Positions 27,175 to 35,633 of a stretch of DNA of 64,000 nt are shown piece after piece (the stretch's first letter is position 1; each line of letters opens with the position of its first letter). The notes beneath the pieces were generated by a model that was not told where the DNA came from, did not search any database, and was given only the letters and a program-made list of their open reading frames with translations. The position numbers were made by a program, and so were the translations under genes. This DNA comes from Dyella telluris. GTDB taxonomy: Bacteria; Pseudomonadota; Gammaproteobacteria; Xanthomonadales; Rhodanobacteraceae. The DNA is taken from positions 3,844,001 to 3,908,000 of the forward strand of contig NZ_CP060412.1 of assembly GCF_014297575.1 (NCBI RefSeq). The letters run 5' to 3'.

Positions 27175-28344
27175 ATGTCCGCTCGCCTGAACCCCCTCGA
27201 TCTTTACGACGTACGCTCGATGCTGTCCGACGAAGAGCGCATGGTGCAGGACACCGTCGGCCGCTTTGTCGACGAGCGCGTGCTGCCGATCATCGGGGAC
27301 TGCTTTGACCAGGGTCGTTTTCCCAAGGAACTGATTCCGGAAATCGCGAGCCTTGGCCTGCTGGGCGCCACCATTCCCGAGAAGTACGGTTGCGCCGGCA
27401 TGAACGGCGTGAGCTACGGCCTGATCTGCCAGGAGCTGGAGCGCGGCGATTCGGGCCTGCGCAGCTTCGCCTCGGTGCAGAGCTCGCTGTGCATGTACCC
27501 CATCTACGCCTACGGCACGGAAGAGCAGAAGATGTACTACCTGCCGAAGATGGCGGCGGGCGAGATCATCGGCTGCTTCGGCCTCACCGAGCCGCACGGC
27601 GGCTCCGACCCGGCCAACATGAAGACGCATGCCAAGAAGGACGGCGGCGACTGGGTCATCAATGGCGCCAAGATGTGGATCACCAACGGCAACGTGGCGA
27701 ACATCGCCATCGTGTGGGCGCAGACGGAAGACGGTATCCAGGGCTTCATCGTGCCGACCGACACGAAGGGGTTCACCGCGCAGGAAGTGCACAAGAAGAT
27801 GAGCCTGCGCGCGTCGGTGACGTCCGCGCTGTTCTTCGACAACGTGCGCGTGCCGGAAGCCAACCGCCTGCCGAACGTGAAGGGCCTGAAGGGTCCGCTG
27901 GGCTGCCTCACGCAGGCCCGCTACGGCATTACGTGGGGCCCGATCGGTGCCGCGCAGGCCTGCCTGCAGGAAGTGCTGAACTACACGCAGGAGCGCATCC
28001 TGTTCGGTCGCCCGCTGGCGTCGAACCAGGCCGTGCAGATCAAGATGGCCGAAATGGCCCGCCGCATCACCATGGCGCAGCTGCTCTCGCTGCAGCTCGG
28101 TCGCCTGAAGGACGCCGGCAACATGCAGCCCACGCAGGTGTCGCTGGCCAAGTGGAACAACTGCCGCATGGCCATCGACATCGCGCGCGAGTGCCGCGAC
28201 ATCCTCGGCGGCGCGGGCATCACCACCGAACATGTGGCCATCCGCCACGCGCTGAACCTGGAATCGGTCATCACCTATGAAGGCACCGAAACGGTGCATC
28301 AGTTGGTGGTGGGGCGTGAGCTGACGGGTATCAACGCGTTCTGA
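27175..28344 (+). CDS. gcdH: Glutaryl-CoA dehydrogenase
   Basis: This 389-residue flavoenzyme of the acyl-CoA dehydrogenase family oxidatively decarboxylates glutaryl-CoA to crotonyl-CoA in lysine, hydroxylysine and tryptophan breakdown. Signatures are CFGLTEPHGGSDPANM for FAD/substrate binding, the WITNG motif, LGGAGITTEHV near the C-terminus, and the catalytic base Glu 369 in TYEGTETVHQLVVGREL, which is the GCDH-type position. The GITGINAF-like end (here LTGINAF) is typical. ATG 27175 is chosen over earlier in-frame codons because residues before it are low-complexity. It is monocistronic, followed by a CGTCAT-family hairpin repeat. Confidence 0.94.
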   Translation: MSARLNPLDLYDVRSMLSDEERMVQDTVGRFVDERVLPIIGDCFDQGRFPKELIPEIASLGLLGATIPEKYGCAGMNGVSYGLICQELERGDSGLRSFASVQSSLCMYPIYAYGTEEQKMYYLPKMAAGEIIGCFGLTEPHGGSDPANMKTHAKKDGGDWVINGAKMWITNGNVANIAIVWAQTEDGIQGFIVPTDTKGFTAQEVHKKMSLRASVTSALFFDNVRVPEANRLPNVKGLKGPLGCLTQARYGITWGPIGAAQACLQEVLNYTQERILFGRPLASNQAVQIKMAEMARRITMAQLLSLQLGRLKDAGNMQPTQVSLAKWNNCRMAIDIARECRDILGGAGITTEHVAIRHALNLESVITYEGTETVHQLVVGRELTGINAF

Positions 28345-28372
28345 GTTGCGAACTCGGCGGCAGCTTTATGTT

Positions 28373-28453
28373 CGTCATTCCGGCGAAAGCCGGAATCCAG
28401 TGACTTTCGCACGGCCCGAAGGCGCTGGATCCCTGCTTTCGCAGGGATGACGG
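28373..28453. repeat. CGTCAT-family double hairpin, copy A
   Basis: An imperfect inverted repeat has arms starting CGTCATTCC and ending GGATGACG. Each arm itself folds as a hairpin with a GAAA (or TTTC) loop: TTCCGGC-GAAA-GCCGGAA on the left and TCCCTGC-TTTC-GCAGGGA on the right. The stems differ but stay paired. It separates gcdH from the acetyltransferase gene. The other full copy is at 45124-45222. Confidence 0.85.
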
Positions 28454-28491
28454 TGAGGGCGATGGGCCATGAGGTGAAAACCTGCCAACCC

Positions 28492-29031
28492 ATGAACTAC
28501 CAAGACATCCACATCGAAACCGAACGCCTCATCCTGCGCCCGCCGCAGGCCGAGGACTTCGACGGCTGGGCAGCCAACATGGCCGACGCTGAGTCCGCGC
28601 GCTTCATCGGTGGCCAGCAGCCGCGCGCGGTGGCGTGGCGCGGCTTCCTCACCATGGTCGGCTCATGGGCTATCCAGGGCTTCGGCATGTTCTCGGTGAT
28701 CGAGAAAAGCACGGGGCAGTGGATCGGGCGCATGGGCCCGTGGTTTCCGGAAGGCTGGTCGGGTCGTGAGATCGGCTGGGGCCTGGCGCGGCCGGCCTGG
28801 GGCAAGGGCTATGCGCTGGAAGGCGCAACCGCCTGCATGGATTTCGCCTTCGACCATCTCGGCTGGGATGACGTGATCCACAACATCGATCCGGCCAATG
28901 CGCCATCGCAGGCGCTGGCCATGAGGCTGGGGTCGCGGTTGCGTGGTCCCGGGCAACTGCCTCCGCCGTTCCAGGATGCGCCTGTGGACATCTGGGGGCA
29001 GACCCGCGACGAATGGAAGCGACGCGCATGA
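28492..29031 (+). CDS. GNAT-family N-acetyltransferase, RimJ/RimL type
   Basis: The 179-residue protein starts IHIETERLILRPPQAEDFDGW, the standard opening of RimJ/RimL-like acetyltransferases, which move acetyl from acetyl-CoA to amino groups of proteins, antibiotics or small molecules. Motif A is visible as WGLARPAWGKGYALEGATACMDFAF (R/Q-x-x-G-x-G/A acetyl-CoA loop), and the IDPANAPSQALAMRLG helix is the conserved C-terminal part. An ATG at 28462 is in frame but adds non-family residues. Its stop overlaps the next start by four bases (ATGA), so the two are co-translated. Substrate is unknown. Confidence 0.88.
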   Translation: MNYQDIHIETERLILRPPQAEDFDGWAANMADAESARFIGGQQPRAVAWRGFLTMVGSWAIQGFGMFSVIEKSTGQWIGRMGPWFPEGWSGREIGWGLARPAWGKGYALEGATACMDFAFDHLGWDDVIHNIDPANAPSQALAMRLGSRLRGPGQLPPPFQDAPVDIWGQTRDEWKRRA

Positions 29032-29522
29032 GCCATGTCACCCCCGCGCTGTACGCCACGCTGGCCGAGATCGTGCCCGAGCTTCACGTGCACTGCCTGG
29101 AACCCTGGTGCCTGATCGGCAGCGCGGCAGCCCTGCTTGCCGGGGCGGATGTCACCGTGGCCGATGTCGATGTGCTGACCTCGCACGACGATGCCGAACG
29201 CCTGATGACGGTGTGGAGCGAGCGCCGCGAACCGTTGCACGAACCGGCCGGCGCCGAGCGTTTCCGCTCGCATTTTGCCCGCTTCCGTTTTCCCGGCCTG
29301 CCTGTCGAGGTGATGGGTGGGCTGGAGCTCAACCAGGGTGACGGCTGGATGCCGGTGCGGGCAGGACGCCTGACGCTGGCAGGCCTGAACGGCCTGGCCG
29401 TGCCGATGCCTTCGGTTGATGACCAGATCCGCATTCTTGAAAGCTTCGGGCGCGAGAAGGATGTGCAGCGGGCGACACTGCTGCGCAGGCTCGCAGCTTC
29501 GCCGTTGCGGATCGTGGAGTGA
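29028..29522 (+). CDS. Nucleotidyltransferase-fold protein, function unknown
   Basis: This 164-residue protein carries the minimal hallmarks of the polymerase-beta-type nucleotidyltransferase fold: a GS pair at residues 31-32 (LIGSAAALLAG) followed by the two-Asp motif DVDV at 46-49. It ends with a helical part (PSVDDQIRILESFGREKDVQRATLLRRL). It starts in the ATGA overlap with the acetyltransferase. Members with this pattern include antibiotic adenylyltransferases and minimal toxins, but no HEPN or antitoxin partner is seen, so neither role can be assigned. The fold call rests on the GS...DxD pattern and the length; the substrate is unknown. Confidence 0.65.
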   Translation: MSHVTPALYATLAEIVPELHVHCLEPWCLIGSAAALLAGADVTVADVDVLTSHDDAERLMTVWSERREPLHEPAGAERFRSHFARFRFPGLPVEVMGGLELNQGDGWMPVRAGRLTLAGLNGLAVPMPSVDDQIRILESFGREKDVQRATLLRRLAASPLRIVE

Positions 29523-29634
29523 GGCGACCTGGTCGCCCACCTGAATCGCCTCGCACGCTGTACTGGCGCGTGTGTCGCCCACGCTTCAATAATCCCCTGA
29601 TTGCCGCGACGCGGCTGTTCGTTGACGAGACACC

Positions 29635-31902
29635 ATGACCGCCATTCCGTATTCCCTCACGGGCCGCCACAAGGGTTTCAACCGCGCCGAGATCGTCGAC
29701 CAGAACTTCACCGAGTTCGTCCAGCTCTGGCAGGGTGAGGTGCACGAGCCGCGCGACGATCATGCGCCGGTGTTGCCCGGCAGCGGGCTCGATGGGCGGG
29801 GTTTTCGCGAACTGCTCGAATCGCAGCTGATCAGCCGCCACCTGGACCTGATGGCGCGCGTGTTGCGCGTGCAGAACAAGGTGTTCTACACCATCGGTTC
29901 CAGCGGCCATGAAGGCAACGCCATGGTGGCGCGCCTGACGCGTCATACCGACCCGGCGTTCCTGCACTATCGCTCCGGCGGCTTCATGGCCGAGCGCTTC
30001 CGCAAGCTGCCGGGCATGGATCCGGTGATGGATTCCGCGCTGTCCTTCGCCGCCAGCATGGAAGACCCTGCCTCCGGCGGTCGCCACAAGGTGTGGGGCA
30101 GCAAGCCGCTCTGGGTATTGCCGCAGACCTCCACCATTGCCTCGCACCTGCCCAAGGCGCTGGGCACGGCCGTGGCCATCGAGCAGGCGCGTCGCATCGG
30201 CCACAAGCTGCCCATTCCCGATGACAGCATTGCCGTCTGCTCGTTCGGCGATGCCTCGTCCAACCATGCCAGCGCGCAGACGGCGTTCAATGCTGCCGCA
30301 TGGACGGCCTACCAGAAGCTGCCCGCGCCCGTGCTCTACGTGTGCGAGGACAACGGCATCGGCATTTCGGTGAAGACACCGAACGGCTGGGTGGCGAACA
30401 ACTTCCGCCATCGCGCCGACCTGGACTATTTCTACGCTGATGGCCTGGACCTCGCGAACGGTTATGCGCAGGTGCAGGAAGCGGTTGAGCATTGCCGCAC
30501 CACGCGTCGCCCGACGTTCCTGCACCTGCGCACCACGCGCGTGATGGGGCACGCGGGTACCGATTTCGAAATCGAATGGCGCAGCGTGGAAGAGCTGTTC
30601 GCCGTCGAAGCCAGCGATCCGCTGCTGCGTTCGGCGGAGATTGCCCTGTCGTCGGGCCAGTACACCCGGGAGTCGCTGCTGGCGCTGTACGAAGCGACAC
30701 GCAAGCGTTGCTTCGAAGCCGCGGAAGACGCCGACCGCCGCCCGCGCCTGAGTTCGCTGGAGCAGGTGATGAAGCCGCTGGCGCCGTATACGCCATCGGC
30801 AGTGAAGGCCGAGGCCGAACGCAGCGATTACCAGGAGCGTCGCCTTGCGGCGTTCGGCAGCGAAGAGAAATTACCGGAAAACCAGCCGCCGCGCCATCTG
30901 GCCATCCAGATCGGCCAGGCGCTGCACGACATCATGGCGAAGTACCCCGAATCGCTGCTGTTTGGCGAGGACGTGGCGCAGAAGGGCGGCGTGTATACCG
31001 TCACCAAGGGGCTGCAGAAGGCCTTCAAGGGCAGTCGCGTGTTCAACACGCTGCTCGATGAAACCATCATCCTTGGCCTGGCGCAGGGCTACGCCAACAT
31101 GGGCATGCTGCCCCTGCCGGAGATCCAGTACCTGGCGTACTTCCACAACGCCTGCGACCAGATCCGTGGCGAAGCCGCTTCCTTGCAGTTCTTCTCCAAC
31201 GACCAGTACCGCAACCCGATGGTGATGCGCGTGGCCAGCCTGGGCTACCAGAAGGGTTTCGGCGGCCATTTCCACAATGACAACTCCATCGCGGCACTGC
31301 GTGACATCCCGGGCCTGGTGGTGGGTTGCCCGAGCCGCGGCGATGATGCGGCGAACATGCTGCGCACGATGACGGCGCTGGCCAAGGTGGACGGTCGCGT
31401 GTGTGCGTACCTCGAGCCCATCGCGCTGTACATGACCAAGGACCTGTACGAACCGGGCGATGGCCAGTGGCAGTTCGCCTATCCGGCGACGGGGGAGGCC
31501 ATGCCGCTGGGCGAAGGCCGCGTCTACAACGATGAGGCGAACGACCTGGTGGTGTTCACCTTCGGCAACGGCGTGCCGATGGCGCTGCGCGCGGCGCGCA
31601 CCATCGAGGCCGAACTCGGCTGGAAGGTGCGCGTGGTGGATCTGCGCTGGCTGGCGCCCCTGAACGATAACTTCATCGCGGCGCAGGCAAAGTCCGCCAG
31701 GCGCATCATCGTGCTGGACGAAGGTCGTCGCAGCGCCGGCGTGGGCGAGGGCATCATCACCGCCATCGTGGAAGGCGGCAGTGGTGCCACGCCACTGGAG
31801 CGCGTGGTGGGTGCCGATACCTACACGCCGCTCGCCGGCGCGGCCTTGCTGGTGTTGCCGGGCGATGCCGATGTGGTCGCCGCGGCCCGCAAGCTGGCCT
31901 GA
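29635..31902 (+). CDS. Branched-chain 2-oxoacid dehydrogenase E1, fused alpha-beta
   Basis: The 755-residue protein joins both E1 subunits in one chain. Residues 1 to about 395 form the alpha part, with HEGNAMVARLTRHTDPAF, the thiamine-diphosphate motif GDASSNHASAQTAFN (about 206-220) and the FEIEWRSVEEL end. From about 420 onward comes the beta part (FGEDVAQKGGVYTVTKGLQKAF, LDETIILGLAQGYANMGM, DLRWLAPLN). The complex decarboxylates 2-oxoacids from Val, Leu and Ile and passes the acyl group to an E2 lipoamide. No E2 or E3 gene is near, so those subunits must be encoded elsewhere. It is a single gene, followed by a GC hairpin. Confidence 0.9.
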   Translation: MTAIPYSLTGRHKGFNRAEIVDQNFTEFVQLWQGEVHEPRDDHAPVLPGSGLDGRGFRELLESQLISRHLDLMARVLRVQNKVFYTIGSSGHEGNAMVARLTRHTDPAFLHYRSGGFMAERFRKLPGMDPVMDSALSFAASMEDPASGGRHKVWGSKPLWVLPQTSTIASHLPKALGTAVAIEQARRIGHKLPIPDDSIAVCSFGDASSNHASAQTAFNAAAWTAYQKLPAPVLYVCEDNGIGISVKTPNGWVANNFRHRADLDYFYADGLDLANGYAQVQEAVEHCRTTRRPTFLHLRTTRVMGHAGTDFEIEWRSVEELFAVEASDPLLRSAEIALSSGQYTRESLLALYEATRKRCFEAAEDADRRPRLSSLEQVMKPLAPYTPSAVKAEAERSDYQERRLAAFGSEEKLPENQPPRHLAIQIGQALHDIMAKYPESLLFGEDVAQKGGVYTVTKGLQKAFKGSRVFNTLLDETIILGLAQGYANMGMLPLPEIQYLAYFHNACDQIRGEAASLQFFSNDQYRNPMVMRVASLGYQKGFGGHFHNDNSIAALRDIPGLVVGCPSRGDDAANMLRTMTALAKVDGRVCAYLEPIALYMTKDLYEPGDGQWQFAYPATGEAMPLGEGRVYNDEANDLVVFTFGNGVPMALRAARTIEAELGWKVRVVDLRWLAPLNDNFIAAQAKSARRIIVLDEGRRSAGVGEGIITAIVEGGSGATPLERVVGADTYTPLAGAALLVLPGDADVVAAARKLA

Positions 31903-31912
31903 GCGACCACCG

Positions 31913-31940
31913 GACGGCGCCGCTGTGGCGGCGCCGTCTT
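31913..31940 (+). terminator. Hairpin terminator after the E1 gene
   Basis: An 11-bp perfect stem (GACGGCGCCGC at 31913-31923 with its complement at 31928-31938) closes a TGTG loop. Only two T follow, so termination is probably weak or read through. Confidence 0.5.
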
Positions 31941-31988
31941 GCCTCCCCGGCGATCCGGCTGATGCGCGGACTCACTGAGGAGATTTGC

Positions 31989-32513
31989 ATGCGTCACCGT
32001 TTCATTGCCGCCCTGGGTATCGCCGCCGCCTGTGCTGCCTGTTCGCAGCAGCATGACGATCATGCGCCATCGGCGAGCGCGCCACCGGCCGCCGCATCGA
32101 CCGGCCCGGTGCTGGCAACCACGCCCAGCAGTCCCAGCGGCCTCACGTATCTCTACGACCTGATGCAGCGTCCGGACTTCTCCACGGCGTTCGCGGCGCT
32201 GTCGGGTGCCGATCAGTTGCCTGCATGGGCGAAGCAGGGAGGCGTGGCGACGCCCGCGCAGCAGGTAACGGTGGACGGCCATACGCTGCTGCTGGCAACG
32301 GCGTGCAAGCCGCACGACTGTCCATCCGAACGCATCCTGATTCTTTATGACGAGAACACGCATGCCATGTCCGGCCTGTTCGCGCGACGCAAGCCCAATG
32401 CCGTTAACAACGCAGACAGCAACGATCCGGCCAATGACGACCTGAGCTGGCTGGGCGCACCGGATGAGGCGACGAAGCAACTGCTGCAGCACAAGCTGTA
32501 TTCGCCAGACTGA
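31989..32513 (+). CDS. ivy: Ivy-type inhibitor of lysozyme, exported
   Basis: This 174-residue protein belongs to the inhibitor of vertebrate lysozyme (Ivy) family, which blocks C-type lysozyme in the periplasm. The diagnostic inhibitory loop CKPHDC is at about residues 107-112, and the surrounding VTVDGHTLLLATACKPHDC...ILILYDENTHAMSGLF pattern is conserved. An N-terminal hydrophobic signal ends in two cysteines (15 and 18), consistent with a lipoprotein though the lipobox is not ideal. A Ser/Ala/Pro-rich linker follows. GAGGAGA lies just before ATG 31989. It is probably independent of the E1 gene. It is followed by a tandem REP array. Confidence 0.87.
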   Translation: MRHRFIAALGIAAACAACSQQHDDHAPSASAPPAAASTGPVLATTPSSPSGLTYLYDLMQRPDFSTAFAALSGADQLPAWAKQGGVATPAQQVTVDGHTLLLATACKPHDCPSERILILYDENTHAMSGLFARRKPNAVNNADSNDPANDDLSWLGAPDEATKQLLQHKLYSPD

Positions 32514-32529
32514 GCCCCGGCCTGATTCC

Positions 32530-32974
32530 TGTAGGAGCGCACCCTGTGCGCGACTGGCCTCGCGGTAACGCTTCACCGAAGCCCATCGGTTGCCGATGTC
32601 GCGCACAGGGTGCGCTCCTACAGGAATCGATCACGGTCGCTGCAGACGCCACCACCCCGCCTCGACGAATCACGGCAACAGCCCGGATCGCGCCAGCGTT
32701 TTATTTGTAGGAGCGCACCCTGTGCGCGACTGGCCTCGCGGTAACGCTTCACCGACGCCGATCGGTTGCCGATGTCGCGCACAGGGTGCGCTCCCACAGG
32801 AATCGATCACGGTCGCTGCAGACGCCACCACCCCGCCTCGACGAATCACGGCAACAGCCCGGATCGCGCCAGCGTTTTATTTGTAGGAGCGCACCCTGTG
32901 CGCGACCGGCCTCGCGGTAACGCATCACCGGCGCCGATCGGTTGCTGATGTCGCGCACAGGGTGCGCTCCTACA
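32530..32974. repeat. Tandem 176-bp repeat carrying three REP hairpins
   Basis: Three REP hairpins (32530-32622, 32706-32798, 32882-32974) recur at an exact 176-bp spacing. Units 1 and 2 (32530-32705, 32706-32881) differ at only a few positions, including the 82-83 bp linker between hairpins; the third unit lacks the linker. The block fills the gap between the convergent Ivy and PAP2 genes. The identity of the linkers shows recent tandem duplication of the whole unit, not separate REP insertions. Confidence 0.92.
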
Positions 32975-32984
32975 AATGGGGCGG

Positions 32985-33767
32985 TTACTGCCGCCGCAGG
33001 CGCCACCATTCCGCGCCGGCAATGCACACCACCAGCCATGCCAGTCCGCTGACGTAACCGCCCACGACGTCGCTGAAGTAATGCACCTGCAGCACGATGC
33101 GACTGAGGCCGATCACGCCGATCATCATTACCGCAGCAGCGATCACCCAGCGGTGCCAGCGATGCGGCAGCAGTCGCAGCAGCACGTACGCCAGCATGCC
33201 GTAGAACACCATGGCGCCAAACGCGTGGCCACTGGGAAAACTCCAGCCGTGTTCCACCATGAAGCCGTGGTTGTGCAGCGGACGAGGGCGCTGGAAGACG
33301 GCCTTGAGGCCGCTGTTGATGGGCACGATGCCGGCCATGGCAACGGTCCAGCAGGTGGCCAGCCGCAGATGGCGGCGCAGCAGTAGCGCGGCAAGGATCA
33401 CCACGGTGGCTGCGGCGACGGTTCCCAGGTCGCCCAGGTGCGACACCGCTGCGACCAGCCGCAATACGCCCGGCTGCATGCTGTCATGCAGGTCGGTGGC
33501 AAGCGTCTCGTCGAAGGCCGGCAGCCAGCGCGTGGCTTCTTCCTTCAGGGCGATGGCGATGGCGGCGAACAGCAGGCACATCGACACCAGCAACAGCAAG
33601 GCCGTGGGGCCGCGCAGCGTGGCCGGCCGGCCGCCAGCCGCCTGCGCCCTTTCGCCGTGGCGCCGGTTCCATTGCCAGGCCACGTCGCCCGTTAGCAGGG
33701 CAGCCACCAGCAGCAGCGCCCAGACGGACAGGGCGTGGGTGGCGATCCATTCGGCCAGGTCGTTCAT
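32985..33767 (-). CDS. PAP2-family membrane phosphatase
   Basis: The 260-residue protein has about six membrane helices and the three phosphatase motifs of the PAP2 superfamily: KAVFQRPRP (motif 1), PSGH within WSFPSGHAFGAM (motif 2) and SRIVLQVHYFSDVVGG (motif 3, with the catalytic His). Members dephosphorylate undecaprenyl diphosphate, phosphatidylglycerophosphate or phosphatidate on the periplasmic side. The sequence does not separate these. It extends N-terminally by about 80 residues with a first helix and a basic cytoplasmic loop (WNRRHGERAQ). It is divergent from the serine hydrolase, with 138 bp between starts. Confidence 0.9.
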   Translation of the reverse strand: MNDLAEWIATHALSVWALLLVAALLTGDVAWQWNRRHGERAQAAGGRPATLRGPTALLLLVSMCLLFAAIAIALKEEATRWLPAFDETLATDLHDSMQPGVLRLVAAVSHLGDLGTVAAATVVILAALLLRRHLRLATCWTVAMAGIVPINSGLKAVFQRPRPLHNHGFMVEHGWSFPSGHAFGAMVFYGMLAYVLLRLLPHRWHRWVIAAAVMMIGVIGLSRIVLQVHYFSDVVGGYVSGLAWLVVCIAGAEWWRLRRQ

Positions 33768-33905
33768 GCGTACTCCTCGATACGACCTTGCATGATCCGG
33801 GCAGCGGCGCAGCGCGTCGAGAGGTCGGCAAGCGTGACTTTCAGTGCTGGATCAGGAAGGCCTTTGCCGCGATAGTGGGTTTCTTTACCGTGGTGGAGCC
33901 ACTGC

Positions 33906-35564
33906 ATGTTCCTGCGAACCCTTTCCCCGCGCGTGGCGGGTTGCTGCGCGCTGTTGTTTCTCACCGCGCCGGTGTGGGCACAGGCCGCGCCCGCGGCGGC
34001 TGCAACGCCGGTAGCCGTCGCCAGTCCGGCACAGCCGGCCTTGCCGGCCCAGTTGCAGGACTTCACCGCCTACGTGGACAGCGTGCGCAAGCAGTTCGAT
34101 GTGCCGGGCATTGCCGTGGCCATCGTGAAGGACGGGCAGGTGGTGCTTGAGCAGGGTTACGGCCTGCGCGAACAGGGCAAGCCGGAACCGGTGGATGCAC
34201 GCACGCGCTTCGCCATTGCCTCCAACACCAAGGCCTTTACCGCCGCGGCGCTGCAGATGCTGGCCGAGGAAGGCAAGCTCAACATGGACGATCGCGTGAT
34301 CGATCGCCTGCCGTGGTTCCAGATGTCCGATCCGTACGTGACGCGCGAAATGCGCATCCGCGACCTGCTGGCGCATCGCAGCGGCCTGGGCCTGGGTGCC
34401 GGCGACCTGTTGTACTGGCCGCCCACCACCTACACCACCAAGGAAGTGGTGCAACGTCTGCGCGACGTGCCGCTCGCCACCAGCTTCCGCAGCGCCTATG
34501 CCTACGACAACATCCTGTTTGGCGTAGCCACGCTGGTGATCGAGCAGGTCTCGGGGCAGAGCTATGCCGACTTCATCAGCCAGCGCATCTTCAAGCCGGT
34601 GGGCATGGACGAGTCGCTGATCGACATGACCCAGCTCAAGCCCGGCATGGACGTGGCCACCGGCCACGCCAAGTTCAACTTCACCGAGCTCAAGCCGGTG
34701 CCGCCGATGGCCTGGTCGAACAACCCCGGCGCGGGCGGCATCTACGCCAGCGTGCACGACATGGCCAAATGGATGAACGTGCAGCTTGCCGGTGGCAAAC
34801 TGCCGGATGGCAAGGCGCTGTTCTCCGCCGACAGCCAGAAGCAGATGTGGTCGATGCTGACGCCGATGAAGATCGGCGAGCCGCCAGTACCGGAATTGAA
34901 GGCGACGCGCCCGAATTTTGCCGGCTACGGAGAGGGCTGGTTCCTGTCCGACTACCAGGGCCAGCGGCTGGCGTGGCATACGGGCGGCTGGCCCGGCATG
35001 GTGTCGCGCGTGACCCTGGTGCCGGAGCTCAAGCTCGGCGTGGTGGTGCTGACCAACCAGGAATCCGGTGCCGCGTTCAACGCGGTGACCTATCGCGTGC
35101 TGGATGCCTACCTGGGCAAGGACAAGACCGACTGGGTGGCGGCCTATGCCGCGGCGGTGAAGAAGTCCGAAGGCAACGCCGACGACAGCTGGAAGAAGCA
35201 CGAAGCGTCGCGCGACAAGAACGGCAAACCGTCGCTGCCGCTGTCCGGCTACGCCGGCACGTTCCGCGACAAGTGGTACGGCGACGTGGTGGTGAGCCAG
35301 CAGGGCGGCAAGCTGCGCATGAGCTTCTCGAAGACCGCGCAGCTGGCCGGCACCATGACGCCGTGGCAGCACGACACCTTCATCGTGCGCTGGGATGATC
35401 GCTCGCTCAATGCCGATGCCTTCGTCAGTTACTCGCTGGATGCCGACGGCAAGATCCGCGAGGTGCGCATGGAGCCGATCTCGCCCATGACGGATTTCAG
35501 TTTCGACTTCCAGGATCTTCGCCTGTCGCCGGTGGCGGCGACGAAGACCTCCGGCACGCCCTGA
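33906..35564 (+). CDS. Exported serine hydrolase of the class C beta-lactamase fold
   Basis: At 552 residues it has a signal peptide (cleavage after VWAQ), a catalytic domain (about 45-375) and a C-terminal DUF3471-like beta domain (about 430-545). Active-site motifs are SxxK as SNTK (about 106-109), YxN as YDN in AYAYDNILFG, and HTGG in WHTGGWPGM. Enzymes of this design (Pab87/EstB/LACTB type) are peptidases or esterases acting in the periplasm; true beta-lactam resistance is not implied. The gene starts a run of three rightward exported hydrolases. Spacing of 69 bp to the next gene is compatible with co-transcription. Confidence 0.9.
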   Translation: MFLRTLSPRVAGCCALLFLTAPVWAQAAPAAAATPVAVASPAQPALPAQLQDFTAYVDSVRKQFDVPGIAVAIVKDGQVVLEQGYGLREQGKPEPVDARTRFAIASNTKAFTAAALQMLAEEGKLNMDDRVIDRLPWFQMSDPYVTREMRIRDLLAHRSGLGLGAGDLLYWPPTTYTTKEVVQRLRDVPLATSFRSAYAYDNILFGVATLVIEQVSGQSYADFISQRIFKPVGMDESLIDMTQLKPGMDVATGHAKFNFTELKPVPPMAWSNNPGAGGIYASVHDMAKWMNVQLAGGKLPDGKALFSADSQKQMWSMLTPMKIGEPPVPELKATRPNFAGYGEGWFLSDYQGQRLAWHTGGWPGMVSRVTLVPELKLGVVVLTNQESGAAFNAVTYRVLDAYLGKDKTDWVAAYAAAVKKSEGNADDSWKKHEASRDKNGKPSLPLSGYAGTFRDKWYGDVVVSQQGGKLRMSFSKTAQLAGTMTPWQHDTFIVRWDDRSLNADAFVSYSLDADGKIREVRMEPISPMTDFSFDFQDLRLSPVAATKTSGTP

Positions 35565-35633
35565 CCAATAGCAGGGGCGTTGCGTGCGGGACACTGCCTA
35601 TAGTGGCAGCGTCCCCACCACGGAGCGGTGCCC

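Noticed and set aside
29028..29522. GNAT and nucleotidyltransferase-fold pair considered as a toxin-antitoxin module
   Set aside because: Neither protein has a recognisable antitoxin or DNA-binding domain, and the acetyltransferase is the full RimJ/RimL type.
32530..32974. Tandem 176-bp array considered as a CRISPR array
   Set aside because: The period is far too long, the linkers are nearly identical rather than unique, and no cas gene is present.
33906..35564. Beta-lactam resistance gene
   Set aside because: The fold and SxxK/YxN motifs are shared with esterases and peptidases, and the C-terminal DUF3471-like domain fits those, not class C resistance enzymes.
33885..35594. Long minus-strand frame opposite the serine hydrolase
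   Set aside because: An antisense shadow with implausible composition; the forward gene has intact SxxK, YxN and HTGG motifs.
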